Shown here: positions 35,110 to 46,755 of the stretch, piece by piece
Numbering within the stretch: the stretch's first letter is position 1
How the letters are laid out: the number at the start of each line of letters is the position of its first letter
Assembly (NCBI RefSeq): GCF_016801865.2
Contig: NC_068939.1
Location: 120,661,010-120,725,009 of the forward strand
DNA: 64,000 nt
DNA from: Culex pipiens pallens
Lineage: Eukaryota > Arthropoda > Insecta > Diptera > Culicidae
Reading direction: 5' to 3'
Made by a program: the position numbers and the translations under genes
The notes under the pieces: generated by a model
The model's database searches: none
The model's input: only the letters and a program-made list of their open reading frames with translations
Told to the model about the DNA's origin: nothing

Positions 35110-35140
<31 letters not shown>
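35110..35140 (+). repeat. Poly-G run of 31 bases
   Basis: An uninterrupted G tract flanked by GGATGGT and CGCGAGCG. Runs of this length can form G-quadruplexes and are prone to length error in sequencing, so the true length is uncertain. Confidence 0.9.
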
Positions 35141-36076
35141 CGCGAGCGAAGCCTCACTCATAATCAGCCACACATGACAAAGGAGCAGAAAAGCTGTGAC
35201 GATGTAATCCATTAATGCCATTTTTGTACTCCATCATGCATGTGCGAGAGAGGGGCAGGGTTGTGCGTACCGAAGTTGATTCTGTAAGGATTTAAGCAGA
35301 GGATATTACCAATTTAACAACCAAAACCGAAACCATTGAAGCAGTTCTTTAGAATTTTGCAACTTTTTCATGATTTTTAATTATGTTTTTTTTTACTCTG
35401 ATAAAACTATATCCATCGATTCTTTGTATTCAAATTCAAGAATGATTTATGTTCCGAATCAAGTCTCCTCACGAAATTGAGGGCAGTCCGTAGAAAAGAA
35501 CTGTGGAATTACTGGAAAGTCCTTGTTTTGAGAAGAATTTTCCTGATCGATTCGATTTTCTCAACAAAATTATAGATTATTTTTTTAAGATTTCTAAAAA
35601 AATACAGTCCACAAATTTTTAAAAATTTTATCACAGAAACTTGGTTTTCATAAATTTTACCTCCTTAGATTTTTTTATATAACCAAAAGTGCCAAAAATT
35701 CAAATTTGAGTAAAAGCAACCACAAAAATTAAGAAACTCTCAGTTATTTAATGGCTTTGAAAAGTGTTAAAAACTGGTGTGATTTCAATAAATGTGTCAA
35801 TAGGGCAAATTTAGTATCAAAAAGGCAGTACTTCCAGTCTTTTTCTGACGTTGAATTCATCTTGATAATTCTTATACTAGTAAATTTGACAGAGATTTGA
35901 AATATTAGTTTAGAAATCAAATATCAAAATGATGATTTTTTTAGCATGAAAATTTTAGTACTTTCGAAAAATAAGGTATTTTGTGAAAATTTTAGTATTT
36001 TCAAAAAAGACTATAATAAGTGAAAAGCATACAAAATTTCACTTCGCTTCGATGCACCCATTTTACAAAATTTTAT
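35141..36076. other. Unrecognised AT-rich sequence
   Basis: No gene is supported. From about 35940 there are degenerate repeats of GTGAAAATTTTAGTATTTTC and AAGTGAAAAGCATA that recur near 36350-36500. Confidence 0.35.
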
Positions 36077-36335
36077 TAGGCCGTTGCAAATATTTTTCAA
36101 AGTTCATGTCCCCCTGCATATTCAGCATGTTTGAAATCCTTTGTAAAAATTTAAAATTTTCATGAAATACCAATGCACAGTCCCACGAATTTTTTTTTTG
36201 CGAAAAAAAAATCCATCGGTATCTCGATATTTTCAAAACTTATGATTGGAAAGCAACTGTACGCCCCCCCCCCCCCCCCCCCTTCCCATTAACTTCAACT
36301 TCAAAAAATATTTGCAACGACCAAATGAGATTTTT
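36077..36335. repeat. Imperfect foldback around a C19 run
   Basis: CCGTTGCAAATATTTTTCAA at the left pairs with CTTCAAAAAATATTTGCAAC at the right. A run of 19 C's lies at 36264-36282. It may be a decayed MITE; the ends are not clear. Confidence 0.4.
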
Positions 36336-38528
36336 GAATAAAAAAATACGGTATTTCGTGAAAATTTTAGTTTTCAACAAAAAAACTGTATTTAAGTGAA
36401 AAGCATAATTTTTGAAAATTTGAGTATTTCCGAAAAAATACTATATTTTGTGAACAATTTTGAGTATTACATTTTCAAAAAATATATTTTAAGTGAAGGC
36501 ATTGAATATTTAAAATTGCATGGTTGAATTATGTTGAATTTAGAAAGATTTTTGAAATGAGTTATCGTCCAAAATTATCGAAATGACGATAACGATAGAA
36601 TTTTCGTTATCGAGCCTCGATTATTTGATTGTTAACAACCACTCAAAATGTAATCTATGCATCAATTGGTCAATTGGTGCTTTTTTCATGATAATTTTTA
36701 ATTATTTTTTTCGTGATTATTCAGATCTCTCTGCACGAAAGACGATTTATCAGAGCCATGGTATGAATTTTTGAAAATTGTGATTCTTAAAAAGTTTTGA
36801 AAATGTTGTTAAACCTACCTTAAGCGCTTGGAAAATAATGTTTTATTATATGAATTTTCAAATATTTTAATAGAACTTTTGTGTGGACACCTCTTAAATT
36901 TGTATGAAGACTTGTATCGAGGAACCAATGGTGCAAAATGGTTTTTTTTGGAGATGAAGAATTGTAGACAAAGTTTTACCCAAATCTAGAATACAATAAA
37001 CAGTTGATTCGTAAAAAAATGATACTCTATACTTGAGTTAAATTTTGAGATAGCGCTCTGTATTCAAATAAATAGTAATTTTACATAATATTCAAGATGT
37101 TTGGTTTAAAAGAAGAAACTGCCTAGAAAAGAATAACGAAATAATGGAGTTTGTCTCTGCCTGAAGTCTCAAATTTGTAACTGTTAAAAAAACTTACGAT
37201 AAGCAAACCCTACCTTCTAGCCGACAAGTGAATGGTGGTTGACTCGCTTATTGTTGAAACGCAACACGGCACAGGGTTATCAAATTTCCACACCGTCGGT
37301 CGGTCGGTTGAGTCGGTTGGGGGCCCTTCCCAGGCGCAACATGTGACAAACCCGGGAGCAGGTATTTTCCGCCACATAGACTCTGTGGATCCCATTTTGA
37401 TGCCGGTGCGCGCAGATTTCTCTACACTCTGCTGCTTTCATTATGAATCTTGATGCCACGATGACTGACAATGACAGATATTTGGCTCTCCTGTTGACAG
37501 CTGCTGAGGACAGGCCTCCCGAGTTTGGACTAGCAGTTGACATTTAATGTTTTTTTTTCGCCTGTTGTGTGATATTTATTAAGGTGAGAGAACAGGTTGA
37601 AGTGACATTTCGAGTTTTGAAATTGATCTTTTTCTTAAATAACTGCAAATCATTTTTTTCTTTGAATCTCAAATTCTACAATTATCAGCAAGTTTTGAGC
37701 AAACCTATCTCCAAATCAGTACACTTTTTTCGCGCTTGAGTTGCACCCAGCAGCCATTAAAAAGAGGACTCCCGAATGAGCCGTAAAAATAAAGTTCAGT
37801 TCCGTGAAAAAAGGATCAACCCAGGCCCAAGTTTGTACAATTCCGCCACATCATCTTACCTTCATTAGGCTGGGTTGCCGGCGAGTCCAGGATGCAAACC
37901 GTGTATGTTTACGGTTGGCCAAGATTTGCTGGAGCAAATTTTGAAAACAAAGCGAGCAAAAGAAAGAAAAACACCAAGTGAGCATAGCATAATAAAGAGA
38001 ATTAGCACAATGTGCCGAGCATAAAAAAAACACAAAAGAAAAACAGGGCTTCTGGCAACATATCACACTAGGTTGGAGCATAAAATCATAGATTATCAGA
38101 TGTGAAACTTTAAAAATATTTTGGAAGATAGATGTAGCAAATTTGTATGATTTTTATGATAAATATTTTTAAAATGAATGTTATTTTTTCAACTTTTAAA
38201 TCTGATTGTCTGTGGACAAAAGGTAGCTATAATGGGAAGGTGCCATGCACGCTAAAGGAAGAGAAGGCACCCACTTTGATATGATTAGACATGGTTGGGT
38301 TGAAAAGAAAACAGGAAAATAAAACGAATTTGGACAGGGAGTACGTCGTCGTACACTGAGTTCCTGCGAGACGGTCCTCAGTCTCCAGTCTGGACAGACG
38401 GTTGTCCAGGGAATGGACGATGGTCCGTGAGGAAATTTATATTCGGAGGTTGGGGGGAACTTGAGCACCATGATGGCAAGCAAAGGATCTGGAATTGACG
38501 TTGAAAACTTGAAATTTAATTGGAACTG
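36336..38528. other. Unrecognised sequence
   Basis: About 2.2 kb. 36860-36970 contains GGTGCAAAATGG and neighbouring words that weakly resemble the arms of the 16.8-kb palindromic family. The rest shows overlapping short frames without motifs. Confidence 0.3.
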
Positions 38529-38529
38529 G

Positions 38530-39307
38530 TTGAATCTTTGAATCTTTGAATCTTTGAATCTTTGAATCTTTGAATCTTTGAATCTTTGAATCTTTGAATC
38601 TTTGAATCTTTGAATCTTTGAATCTTTGAATCTTTGAATCTTTGAATCTTTGAATCTTTGAATCTTTGAATCTTTGAATCTTTGAATCTTTGAATCTTTG
38701 AATCTTTGAATCTTTGAATCTTTGAATCTTTGAATCTTTGAATCTTTGAATCTTTGAATCTTTGAATCTTTGAATCTTTGAATCTTTGAATCTTTGAATC
38801 TTTGAATCTTTGAATCTTTGAATCTTTGAATCTTTGAATCTTTGAATCTTTGAATCTTTGAATCTTTGAATCTTTGAATCTTTGAATCTTTGAATCTTTG
38901 AATCTTTGAATCTTTGAAACTGGTTGAATCTTTGAATCTTTGAATCTTTGAATCTTTGAATCTTTGAATCTTTGAATCTTTGAATCTTTGAATCTTTGAA
39001 TCTTTGAATCTTTGAATCTTTGAATCTTTGAATCTTTGAATCTTTGAATCTTTGAATCTTTGAATCTTTGAATCTTTGAATCTTTGAATCTTTGAATCTT
39101 TGAATCTTTGAATCTTTGAATCTTTGAATCTTTGAATCTTTGAATCTTTGAATCTTTGAATCTTTGAATCTTTGAATCTTTGAATCTTTGAATCTTTGAA
39201 TCTTTGAATCTTTGAATCTTTGAATCTTTGAATCTTTGAATCTTTGAATCTTTGAATCTTTGAATCTTTGAATCTTTGAATCTTTGAATCTTTGAATCTT
39301 TGAATCT
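38530..39307 (+). repeat. (TGAATCTT)n octamer array, about 97 units
   Basis: A nearly perfect 8-bp array. It is interrupted once, at about 38918-38928, by AAACTGGTTGAATC, which repeats the entry sequence GGAACTGGTTGAATC at 38522-38536. The 320- and 286-residue minus-strand frames (repeating KDSKIQRF) are translations of the array and are open because no register of the octamer gives a stop. Confidence 0.95.
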
Positions 39308-42257
39308 ACATTGCAATAAAGTTTGCTTTTCATCATTTTGCATTGTTTGCAAATCTCCTGAATCTTTTCGAACCAAAAAAAAGTTGCACTTTTGTGCATT
39401 TCACTCGCTCCAAAAATGCATCCAATTGATGCAAATAATCGTGAAACGAAATTTCACAAACGGATGAACCAAAGCCCGCCTGTTGGTGGTTTTTGTGGGT
39501 TGCAACATTTCCTCTCATCTCGTTTCACAGAATAGTTTTCCGCCAAAAACGATAACGTGATTGGAATTCGTGAGGATTTGCCACTCAAAAAGAGAGAGAA
39601 ATATAAAGCTTTTTGCTCATTCTGACGGTCTCTAGCATCGATATTTCTATTCATAAGCCTGTTGCGAAACAACTTGTTCGATATTGTGAATATATATTTT
39701 TTCGGGATTAAGCCACGAAAGGATTGACTTTACGAACAGATATTGCTGAATAGAGGCACTTGATTGGAGCTATTTGTTTCAAACGAATTTTATTCACAAA
39801 AAAAAACGCCAGTGTACGAGGACACAACTTTCGATAAAGCTAACGAGAAAGCCATGAACATATATTTTCGACTAAAATTAAAAACATAACAAAAAACTAT
39901 TTTGATAACACTTCTCGCTGAAAAAACTGTGCTTGAAATGCAAACGCAGGCAAACTTTTCCCGAACTCGTTTGCATTTTTGCGACCCGGAAAAGGCTTAG
40001 CTGCTGACGTGGAACGATTCTAGCGAATTTTTGGTGTGACCAGGCCATCGGGGTCATTGAGGAAAGCTCAACAAAAGATTCAAAGATGTTTTGTCTTTTT
40101 GTCTTTTTGTCTTTTTGTCTTTTTTTTTGTCTTTTTGTGTCCATTTCACCCCTCAATCCCTCACTCCTCACTGAAAACCTAGTTTTCATAGCCAAAATTC
40201 CGTATGCTGCCCCAATAAACGAGATTCGCACGAGTGCCAACACTCACATTAACACAAATACAGAAGCTCAGCAGGTTGCATTTGATGTGGCCAAGCTCTG
40301 TGTGTTTGAGCGCGATAGTGGAAAAATAATTAGTTTTCCCTCACTTTTCCACGCGAATGCGTTTTAGGTGGGATGCGTCCAAGAGGCGTTTTTTTGGGGA
40401 TGACCCCCGACCCCCCAAACTAGAGAGCACTTGGCTTTTAAAGGTTTTGTTAGGGGGGGGGGGGTGCAATTTATGAGTTGTGAATTGCCACTTGAACGGT
40501 GTTGTCGAGCATAATTAGCGATAAATTTTACTGTTATAATTGGGGTAAAATGTCATTTTGTCACATTTTGATTAAAACTCAAAATAGATATTAAAAGAAA
40601 AAAAAAACAATCTTTTTTTCATTAAAAAAAGTAAAATACTTAAATTCCTCGAAAAATCTAACCAACACCAGTAGCTGACCATCCCGGCAGCTTCTGAAAG
40701 CCGATATCTAAATCGAAATCTAAATTGGACAGCCCTCGACTGTATAAATCCAATTTTCAATGGGGGCCGCCGCACTCCATTCATCCAATCAATTGCTGCG
40801 ACGACCCCAAAGTGACCATCCTCCTCGATGATGGTCAGGACACGCTGGCAGAAAAAGGTTTTATTTTTTATCCGACCATTTTCGGGGGCAGCAGGCAGAA
40901 GAAAAAAATCCCCAGTCTGAATGTAATCATACACGCATGATCACGCAACAGATATAATGTTATCATCATCGGTCGGTTTTGGGATTTCGATGAGAGGGTT
41001 TCACTTTCTCTTTTTTGAGTGTAATGCAAACCGTCATCAGCATCGGTAGAAAATTGGAGCTATAAGCGGCTAAAAGGTCGAAGAAATGACTGTTAGTGAG
41101 GGCTCTATCGGATATCCGGAACTTGGAAAAAAGTATCCTTAAAGTTTAGCTAGTTTTCTTGCGTTTAGAATTTTTTAAAATTTGGTATATTTTATGGTTG
41201 CGCAGTTGTCAAACTTAAGAAAAAAAATGCTTCTAGATGACTGAGATATGATTAGATTTAAAATGTTGAATTTAAAGACCATGTTCCAAAAAAATCAACA
41301 AACAGTAAATTTCATTACTCTGTTTACAGCTTTTAAAGTCTCCTTCAAAATTTCCCTAAAAAATCAGCAAACAAATTATTATTGACTAAAATAAACATGT
41401 TCAATGAAAAACTTGTTAAATCGTTTGAAAACTATACAGAATACTTTGTATTGTCAATAGTCGAAGAATCCAAACACCGTTTTGAGAGCAGCTTATTTCA
41501 GTCAGCTTCAAAGTTGTAATTTATTCAAATTTAGTATTATTTAGGTTAAATGTTAAGGTTTACTCACTTTTACAGTGTTGAACTAAAACTGGAGTTTCTT
41601 CTAAACTAATTCGTAACAATATAAACTAAACTTGGCATGTACCAATAACTAAATCGAAACCTTCTCCCTTCTTGAGCTGAAGTTTATTATCCTCCCTTTG
41701 ACGTTGGTCTTCTCAGTCTGTCAAATACATTGAGGGAGTGCACAGTGCTAAATGAAAAAATCTAACGCACAAAACTTGCGGCAACACTTTGCATAAAGGT
41801 TAAAAAGGTCAAAGTCAAGGGGAGGTTGGAGGCAAAAAAATAAAAAAAGGTGGTCTTTGATAAATATTTCGTCAAAAATACACTTTCAAATATTTGTTTA
41901 ATCTGTAAGTTAAAGGTACTAAAAGTTGCTCAAAATAACCTCCTGAACAAGGAAGAAAAAATATTGGTCAGATATCACAAACACAAACAGATCTATATTT
42001 AGTTGATACAAAGTAAACAAAATAAGCACAGTTTAGACTCGAATATCGTCCTTCCATCCCTGGAATTCTCGGAACAAAATTCTAGGGATTTTTCCAAAAC
42101 GGGGAATTTCTGAATCCCGTGAATTTTGATATTTTGTCCCGGGAATTTCCAAAATTGAAAAAATAACAAACTTTGGTCTGGAAATTCAAATTTGGGTTTG
42201 GAAACAGATGAGAAGTCTTACAGAATACTGAATTGTTTTATCGTATATATCAGCATT
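39308..42257. other. Unrecognised sequence with small low-complexity tracts
   Basis: About 3 kb. 40089-40140 holds about five TTTTTGTC octamers, and 40453-40464 is a run of 12 G's. Frames at 39878-40367 and 40572-40940 overlap on opposite strands and show no motif. Near 42050-42160 there are several CCCGGGAATTTCC words like those at 3760-3800 and 44810-44845. Confidence 0.35.
40089..40140 (+). repeat. Short (TTTTTGTC)n octamer tract
   Basis: About five units, one stretched by extra T's. It is one base different per unit from the TTCTTGTC arrays at 27.8 and 31-32 kb. Confidence 0.8.
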
Positions 42258-42261
42258 AGGA

Positions 42262-43950
42262 TGAAAAATGACTTTTTAGCGGGCATTCAGGGGCTGGTTC
42301 CGGTGGCCGTACGGAGCCCAAATCCCAAATATGAGCTTGATTGGACGTAACAGGAGCTGGCGCTCCACCCTTCAATTTTAAATGGGATTTAACCCGTAAA
42401 AATGATTTTTTTTCAAAAATGTCACTTTTGAGGCATTTTGGCCACCAATGCGTTTACCAAAAACATCATTGGCATGTAGGCCAGATCCTTGCGCATCTCT
42501 TTGTATATATAACATTGAAGTTTTGAGCTTCCTTCTTTGTTTAGATATGCGTCGCACCTCGCGACGGCCGAGACGCCATTTGATTTTGCTGGGGCCGATT
42601 TTTCGAAAAAAAATGCCAAACTTTGAAGGCCTGTACCGAGCTCTAGGAAGCTCAAAACTTCAATGTTATATATACCAAAAGATGCGCAAGGATCTGACCT
42701 ACATGCCAGTGATATTTTTGGTAAACGCATAAGTGGCCCACGTGCCTCAAAAGTGATACTTTGAAAAAAAAATACGGGTTAAATCCCATTTAAAATTGAA
42801 AGGCGGAGCGCCAGCTCCTCGACGTCGTCGTGCTATCTTGTCGCACCCGCCATTTTGACGTTCCGAGAAAAACGCGTTTTAATGTTTGACCTTGAGTATA
42901 CAAAAACGAGAGCACGCAATATAAACAATAACAAACACGTTTTGTTTGGCTCACCATTCTGTGCATTGTCTCAAAGTTTGGTTGAAGTTGGTTGCTGGAG
43001 TCCCGAGTTATAATTACAAATGTTTACGGTAGTCTAGCTTGTACGTGCGACCAGGCCTGCAAAATGTTTCCAACCCAGCGTACACATGAAGCAAACCAAA
43101 ATGTACGTTCACTGCTAGCATGTGACTGTAAGCCTACTGTGTCCGTTCAACCACTGCCGCCTGACTCGTGCCGGTCGGCTGCTGGAGAATGAAAGACGTG
43201 AAAAAATGAGCTACACTCACTCAATTCGTGTCGTATGACTGACTCGCAAAATCTTCTCTAAACACTATTTTGACTATTTTTAAACAATTGAATGGTTCTA
43301 GACTGTGCAAAACACTTAAAACAACCATAACTTATATTCAAAATTACATTTCCACGCATAAATACCAACTTTTTGTGTAAAAACTTGTTTCTTTATGTGT
43401 GTGCGTGCAACGTCGAATGAGCGTTGGTCGGCTACTGCCTTGCATTGCAGCTGCTCAGTGAGCTAGGGCACTCACGACTGAGTCGGGTTTGTTTATGTCA
43501 CGGTTTTGCGGTTCAGTGAATGGAACTGAAAAAATCGTGTATGCGTCGCCGATTTTCGCGTCAGGACCCCTGACATTTTCAGCTCTGCGTGCGACAAACG
43601 CATCCTGACTTTCCTGGCCTGAAATCCCTTTGGCCTTTTGTCGCACTTACATCAATTTTTAGATAGCACGACAAGATTGAAACTACTTTAATATATAAAG
43701 TGACAAAAACGCACGGAGTTTTTTCGGTTTTTGTTGAATATCTCAGGATTGGAATCGAATTTTGGGGATCTGTGACGGTCAAAAGGTGAGGCATTGTGAG
43801 CTGCACAATATGGCGTTCTTAACTCAATTTGGTCCAAAATGCACGTACAACAAGTTAGCACAATGGCGACGTCCTGTTACATCGAATCAACCTCATATTT
43901 GGGATTTGGGCTCAGTACGGCCACCGAAACCAGTCCCTGAATTTTCGACA
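42262..43950. mobile_element. Foldback element, second copy, split by a nested TIR element
   Basis: AAAATGACTTTTTAGCGGGC through GAGCTTGATTGG and AGGAGCTGGCGCTC matches the left end of the 4039-4739 element. The right arm runs to 42819 (GCGCCAGCTCCT) and resumes at 43873 (CCTGTTACATC ... CAGTCCCTGAA). The sequence between is a separate insertion. The degenerate frames inside are arm translations. Confidence 0.65.
42820..43872. mobile_element. Nested TIR element with CGACGTCG...GTGCTATCTTGT ends (1,053 bp)
   Basis: Left end CGACGTCGTCGTGCTATCTT; the complement of the right end reads CGACGTCGCCATTGTGCTAA, then CTTGTTG. CCT directly before (42817-42819) and after (43873-43875) could be a 3-bp target duplication, and removing the insertion restores the foldback arm. 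The body carries the 530-bp segment also found inverted at 11463-11995. A second partial inverted terminal motif, TAGCACGACAAGA, lies at 43663-43675. Confidence 0.65.
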
Positions 43951-43954
43951 TAAA

Positions 43955-44335
43955 AAGGTATTTAAAAGACCTTTCCAACGAGCCCAAAACGTTAAAGATC
44001 TGACAATCCTATCAAAAGTTATAAGCACTTAAGTGTTATTTATGCACTTTTTGGAGGCCGGATCTCAAATATTTTGATGAAAACGTTGTCCGGATCCACC
44101 ATGCGACCTGTATTTGTATAGGTAATCAAAAGACCTTTCCAATAAGCCTAAAACGTTGAAGATCTGACAACCCTATCAAAAGTTATAACCACTTAAGTGT
44201 TATTTATACACTTTTTAGGCCGGATCTCAGATATTTTGATAAAAATAAGTCTTATTTATACTCTTTTTTGAGGCTCTGTAGTGTATTAACTTTATGAATG
44301 TAAGGATGGCACCACCCACCTAAAGGTGGATTAAG
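43955..44335 (-). repeat. Degenerate inverted copy of the 4978-5676 MITE left half
   Basis: Read in reverse it shows CCACCTTTAGGTGGG near the end and two copies of a block with GGTTGTCAGATC, AACGTT and GGAAAGGTCTTTTGAT, the same tandem plan as 5065-5336 but more diverged. Confidence 0.5.
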
Positions 44336-44914
44336 CAACGTTTTTTAGCATATTTTTGCAATATTCTCGGTTGATTCCGGTTAAAACAGGTACAGAGCAA
44401 AACAATTAGTACACCGATTTCCAAATTTATTGCTCTAAAATCCTGAAAATTCTAAAATTTGTTCATTATAAATGACTTAAAGATAATTTGTTAAATATTT
44501 TCTTATTAAAAAATTAAAGTCTAAACATCTTAATTATTTATATAATTTTAATATAATATATAATTTTAATAAAAATTAAATATTATATTAAAATTATGCA
44601 CATTATTAAGATGTTTAGACTATAATATTTTATAAAAAAAATATTTTACGAGTTATCTTTAAATTTATAACAAAAATAATTTCTTTTATCTTTGTTTAGA
44701 TGGAAGTGTCGGTTATTACCAATTTATAGTATTGAGCTAATTCTATGATTTTAAGCATGAAAAACATAACAAATTTAATAAAAACATAGATTTTAAGACT
44801 TTTACAAAAGTTTCCCGGAAATATATGTTTCCCGGGAAATTCAAAAACCGGCAAAATTGGACGCCCTAGTTGATTGCCTATCAAAAAATCAAATGCATTT
44901 TAAAAAATACTGAC
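44336..44914. other. Unrecognised very AT-rich sequence
   Basis: About 580 bases. AAGATGTTTAGACT at 44608-44621 is mirrored by AGTCTAAACATCTT at 44518-44531, with ATATAATTTTAAT repeats between, so it is a local inverted repeat. CCCGGGAAATTC occurs at 44831-44842. Confidence 0.4.
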
Positions 44915-45167
44915 TACCTTTGGATTGTTAGTCCAACTGCCTACCAGCGACTCCACCAGGACAGGACCCAGGGAGACGACTCCTACACCTGGACTGAGCT
45001 AACGACCCAACCCTCTAGGTTAGACCGGGGCCAACATTTACTTCCCCGTCCGACGGTAGGCGTGATCGGACAAATCTCGTCTCGAAAAACGCCACCGGGA
45101 CCGTCTGGGATCGAACCCAGGCCGACTGGGTGAGAGGCAACCACGCTTACCCTTACACCACGGTTTC
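44915..45167 (-). mobile_element. tRNA-related SINE, third type
   Basis: On the minus strand the head (complement of 45100-45167) carries a box-A-like TGGTGTAAGGGTAAGCG and a box-B-like GGGTTCGATCCCAG. Next comes GTAAATGTTGGCCCCGGT (complement of 45024-45041) and then a segment like the second tRNA-like arm of the 3287-3695 SINE, with loop CTAACAA between TTGGA and TCCAA. The middle block (CTCCTACACCTGGA...) also resembles the 3.3-kb SINE. No target duplication was identified. Confidence 0.65.
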
Positions 45168-45310
45168 AATATTGCTCCCCTTTTGAAATATTAGGCTTTC
45201 AGCCGGATTAAAAAATACAAAAAATACGAATGACCGAAATCTGAGAAAATTAATCAATTATAGGTGTTTGTAACATTTGAAAATGGGTTTTTAGTCTGTG
45301 TTGATATGTA

Positions 45311-45633
45311 AGTAAAGTAAATAAATCTTTCCCAGTTCCTGAGGGGAACACCCTTGAAGAGTATCGGGGCCGGCATTTACAAAGCGGATTCAGTGGCAGT
45401 TTCATTCTCAACTTAATGTTAACATGTTAAGGTTAATGTTAACATTCCATAGGTCGCCTCCCTAAGGTGTCGTGATAAGGTCCAGTTTGTGTCGATACAC
45501 TACCTTCCCTTTACTAAGCAATCGATCCCAGAAGGGAAAAGATCACCAGTAGTGTTGGTCCGAGCCGGGATTTGAACCCCGATCTACCGCTTACGAGGCG
45601 GAAGCGTTACCACTGGGCTACGTGGCTCGGTCA
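45311..45633 (-). mobile_element. tRNA-Thr-like SINE, copy 2
   Basis: Inverted copy of 33428-33747 over its full length, from the AAGTAAAGTAAA tail complement to GGCTCGGTCA. The anticodon-like arm here reads CTCGTAA with a C in the next stem base. An A run follows at the head side. Confidence 0.85.
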
Positions 45634-46753
45634 AAAAAAAAGAAATTATAGTCAACAATATTGAGTTACTGATAGAACCTTATTAGCCTTTTTTCAAAAA
45701 GTTCAAATGACAAATTTGCACCGGAATAATGCTCCTCTTTCACCAATTAAAAAAAAGTGCATAAAATTAGTGAAAAATGTGTCCGCCCTCCCAGAACAAG
45801 CGGACAGACCCCGTCGGGGCGATAATTAATGACATTTCTGGTGCATATGTAACCGCGTGTAAAACCGGACTGTCTGCAATGACCATTGGGTGGGTCGTGT
45901 TGGTTGGTTTAATTCCGGGAAAGCCACTTCAAAGGGGCTTCCAGTGTGTGGACAATTTATAGTGGCTGGACGCTTTGTTTTACATAAAAACGAGGCACAA
46001 ACACACACACACAGCGAGTATTTGTCCGTCACTTATCGGTGACAGAGCAGACTAATTGATGGGGTCTCGTGAATAATTTCATTTCAACTTGGATGGTGAT
46101 GAATATTTTTGATTGATTTTCCCTTTAAATTTGAACTAAATCAGTTAAAAATGATCGTGTTCAAAAATTTTGGTAGAATTAGCAATATAACACTTGAATA
46201 AAATAATAACTTTTTTTGACAAAATAATTACCGTCAGGCACTCAAAAAAACTACACTTAAGTGTCTATTTTTTTTTGTATTTTTTTAATAAATAAACATG
46301 GAAAGTAGAGGTGGGCAAAAAAGTGCGAGCCATTCGCAGAGACGGTTCTCTAAGAAGAGCGAACAAACCATGGTTCACACAAAAAAACACGGGTATTTTG
46401 AAACACCGGTCTTTTGAGAAAACCGTTCCAAAACGGAAATTTTTTTAAACATTCACCATGAGATTTGGGAAAAAAATTCTGTTGCCCGTTTGAAATTTGG
46501 CATTTATAGATCTTATAAATAATAGAAAAATAAAATCAGAATATTAAAATGAGTTTGCAACATAACTTCTCAAATTAAAATATCAGCATTTTATAATTTC
46601 AGCAGAAAACAATTTCGTAAAATTAACAGCAATTTTCTCCCTAAAAATCCAGATTTAAGTTACCCAGTTAAAACATTCTATGCAGAATCGTATGCAAAAG
46701 CATGCACATTACCTTTGTGATCAAAATCATGTAATATTGTAGGAAAAAATGTG
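45634..46753. other. Unrecognised sequence
   Basis: About 1.1 kb. TAGAGGTGGGCAAAAAA at 46306-46322 resembles hAT-type transposon ends, but no opposite end was found. A short CA run lies near 45999-46014. No gene is supported. Confidence 0.35.
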
Positions 46754-46755
46754 TA

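Noticed and set aside
38530..39307. Telomeric repeat
   Set aside because: The octamer does not resemble any arthropod telomere motif and the array is interstitial, with unique sequence on both sides.
46306..46380. hAT transposon left end (TAGAGGTGGGCAAAAAA)
   Set aside because: No complementary right end or 8-bp duplication could be found within the window.
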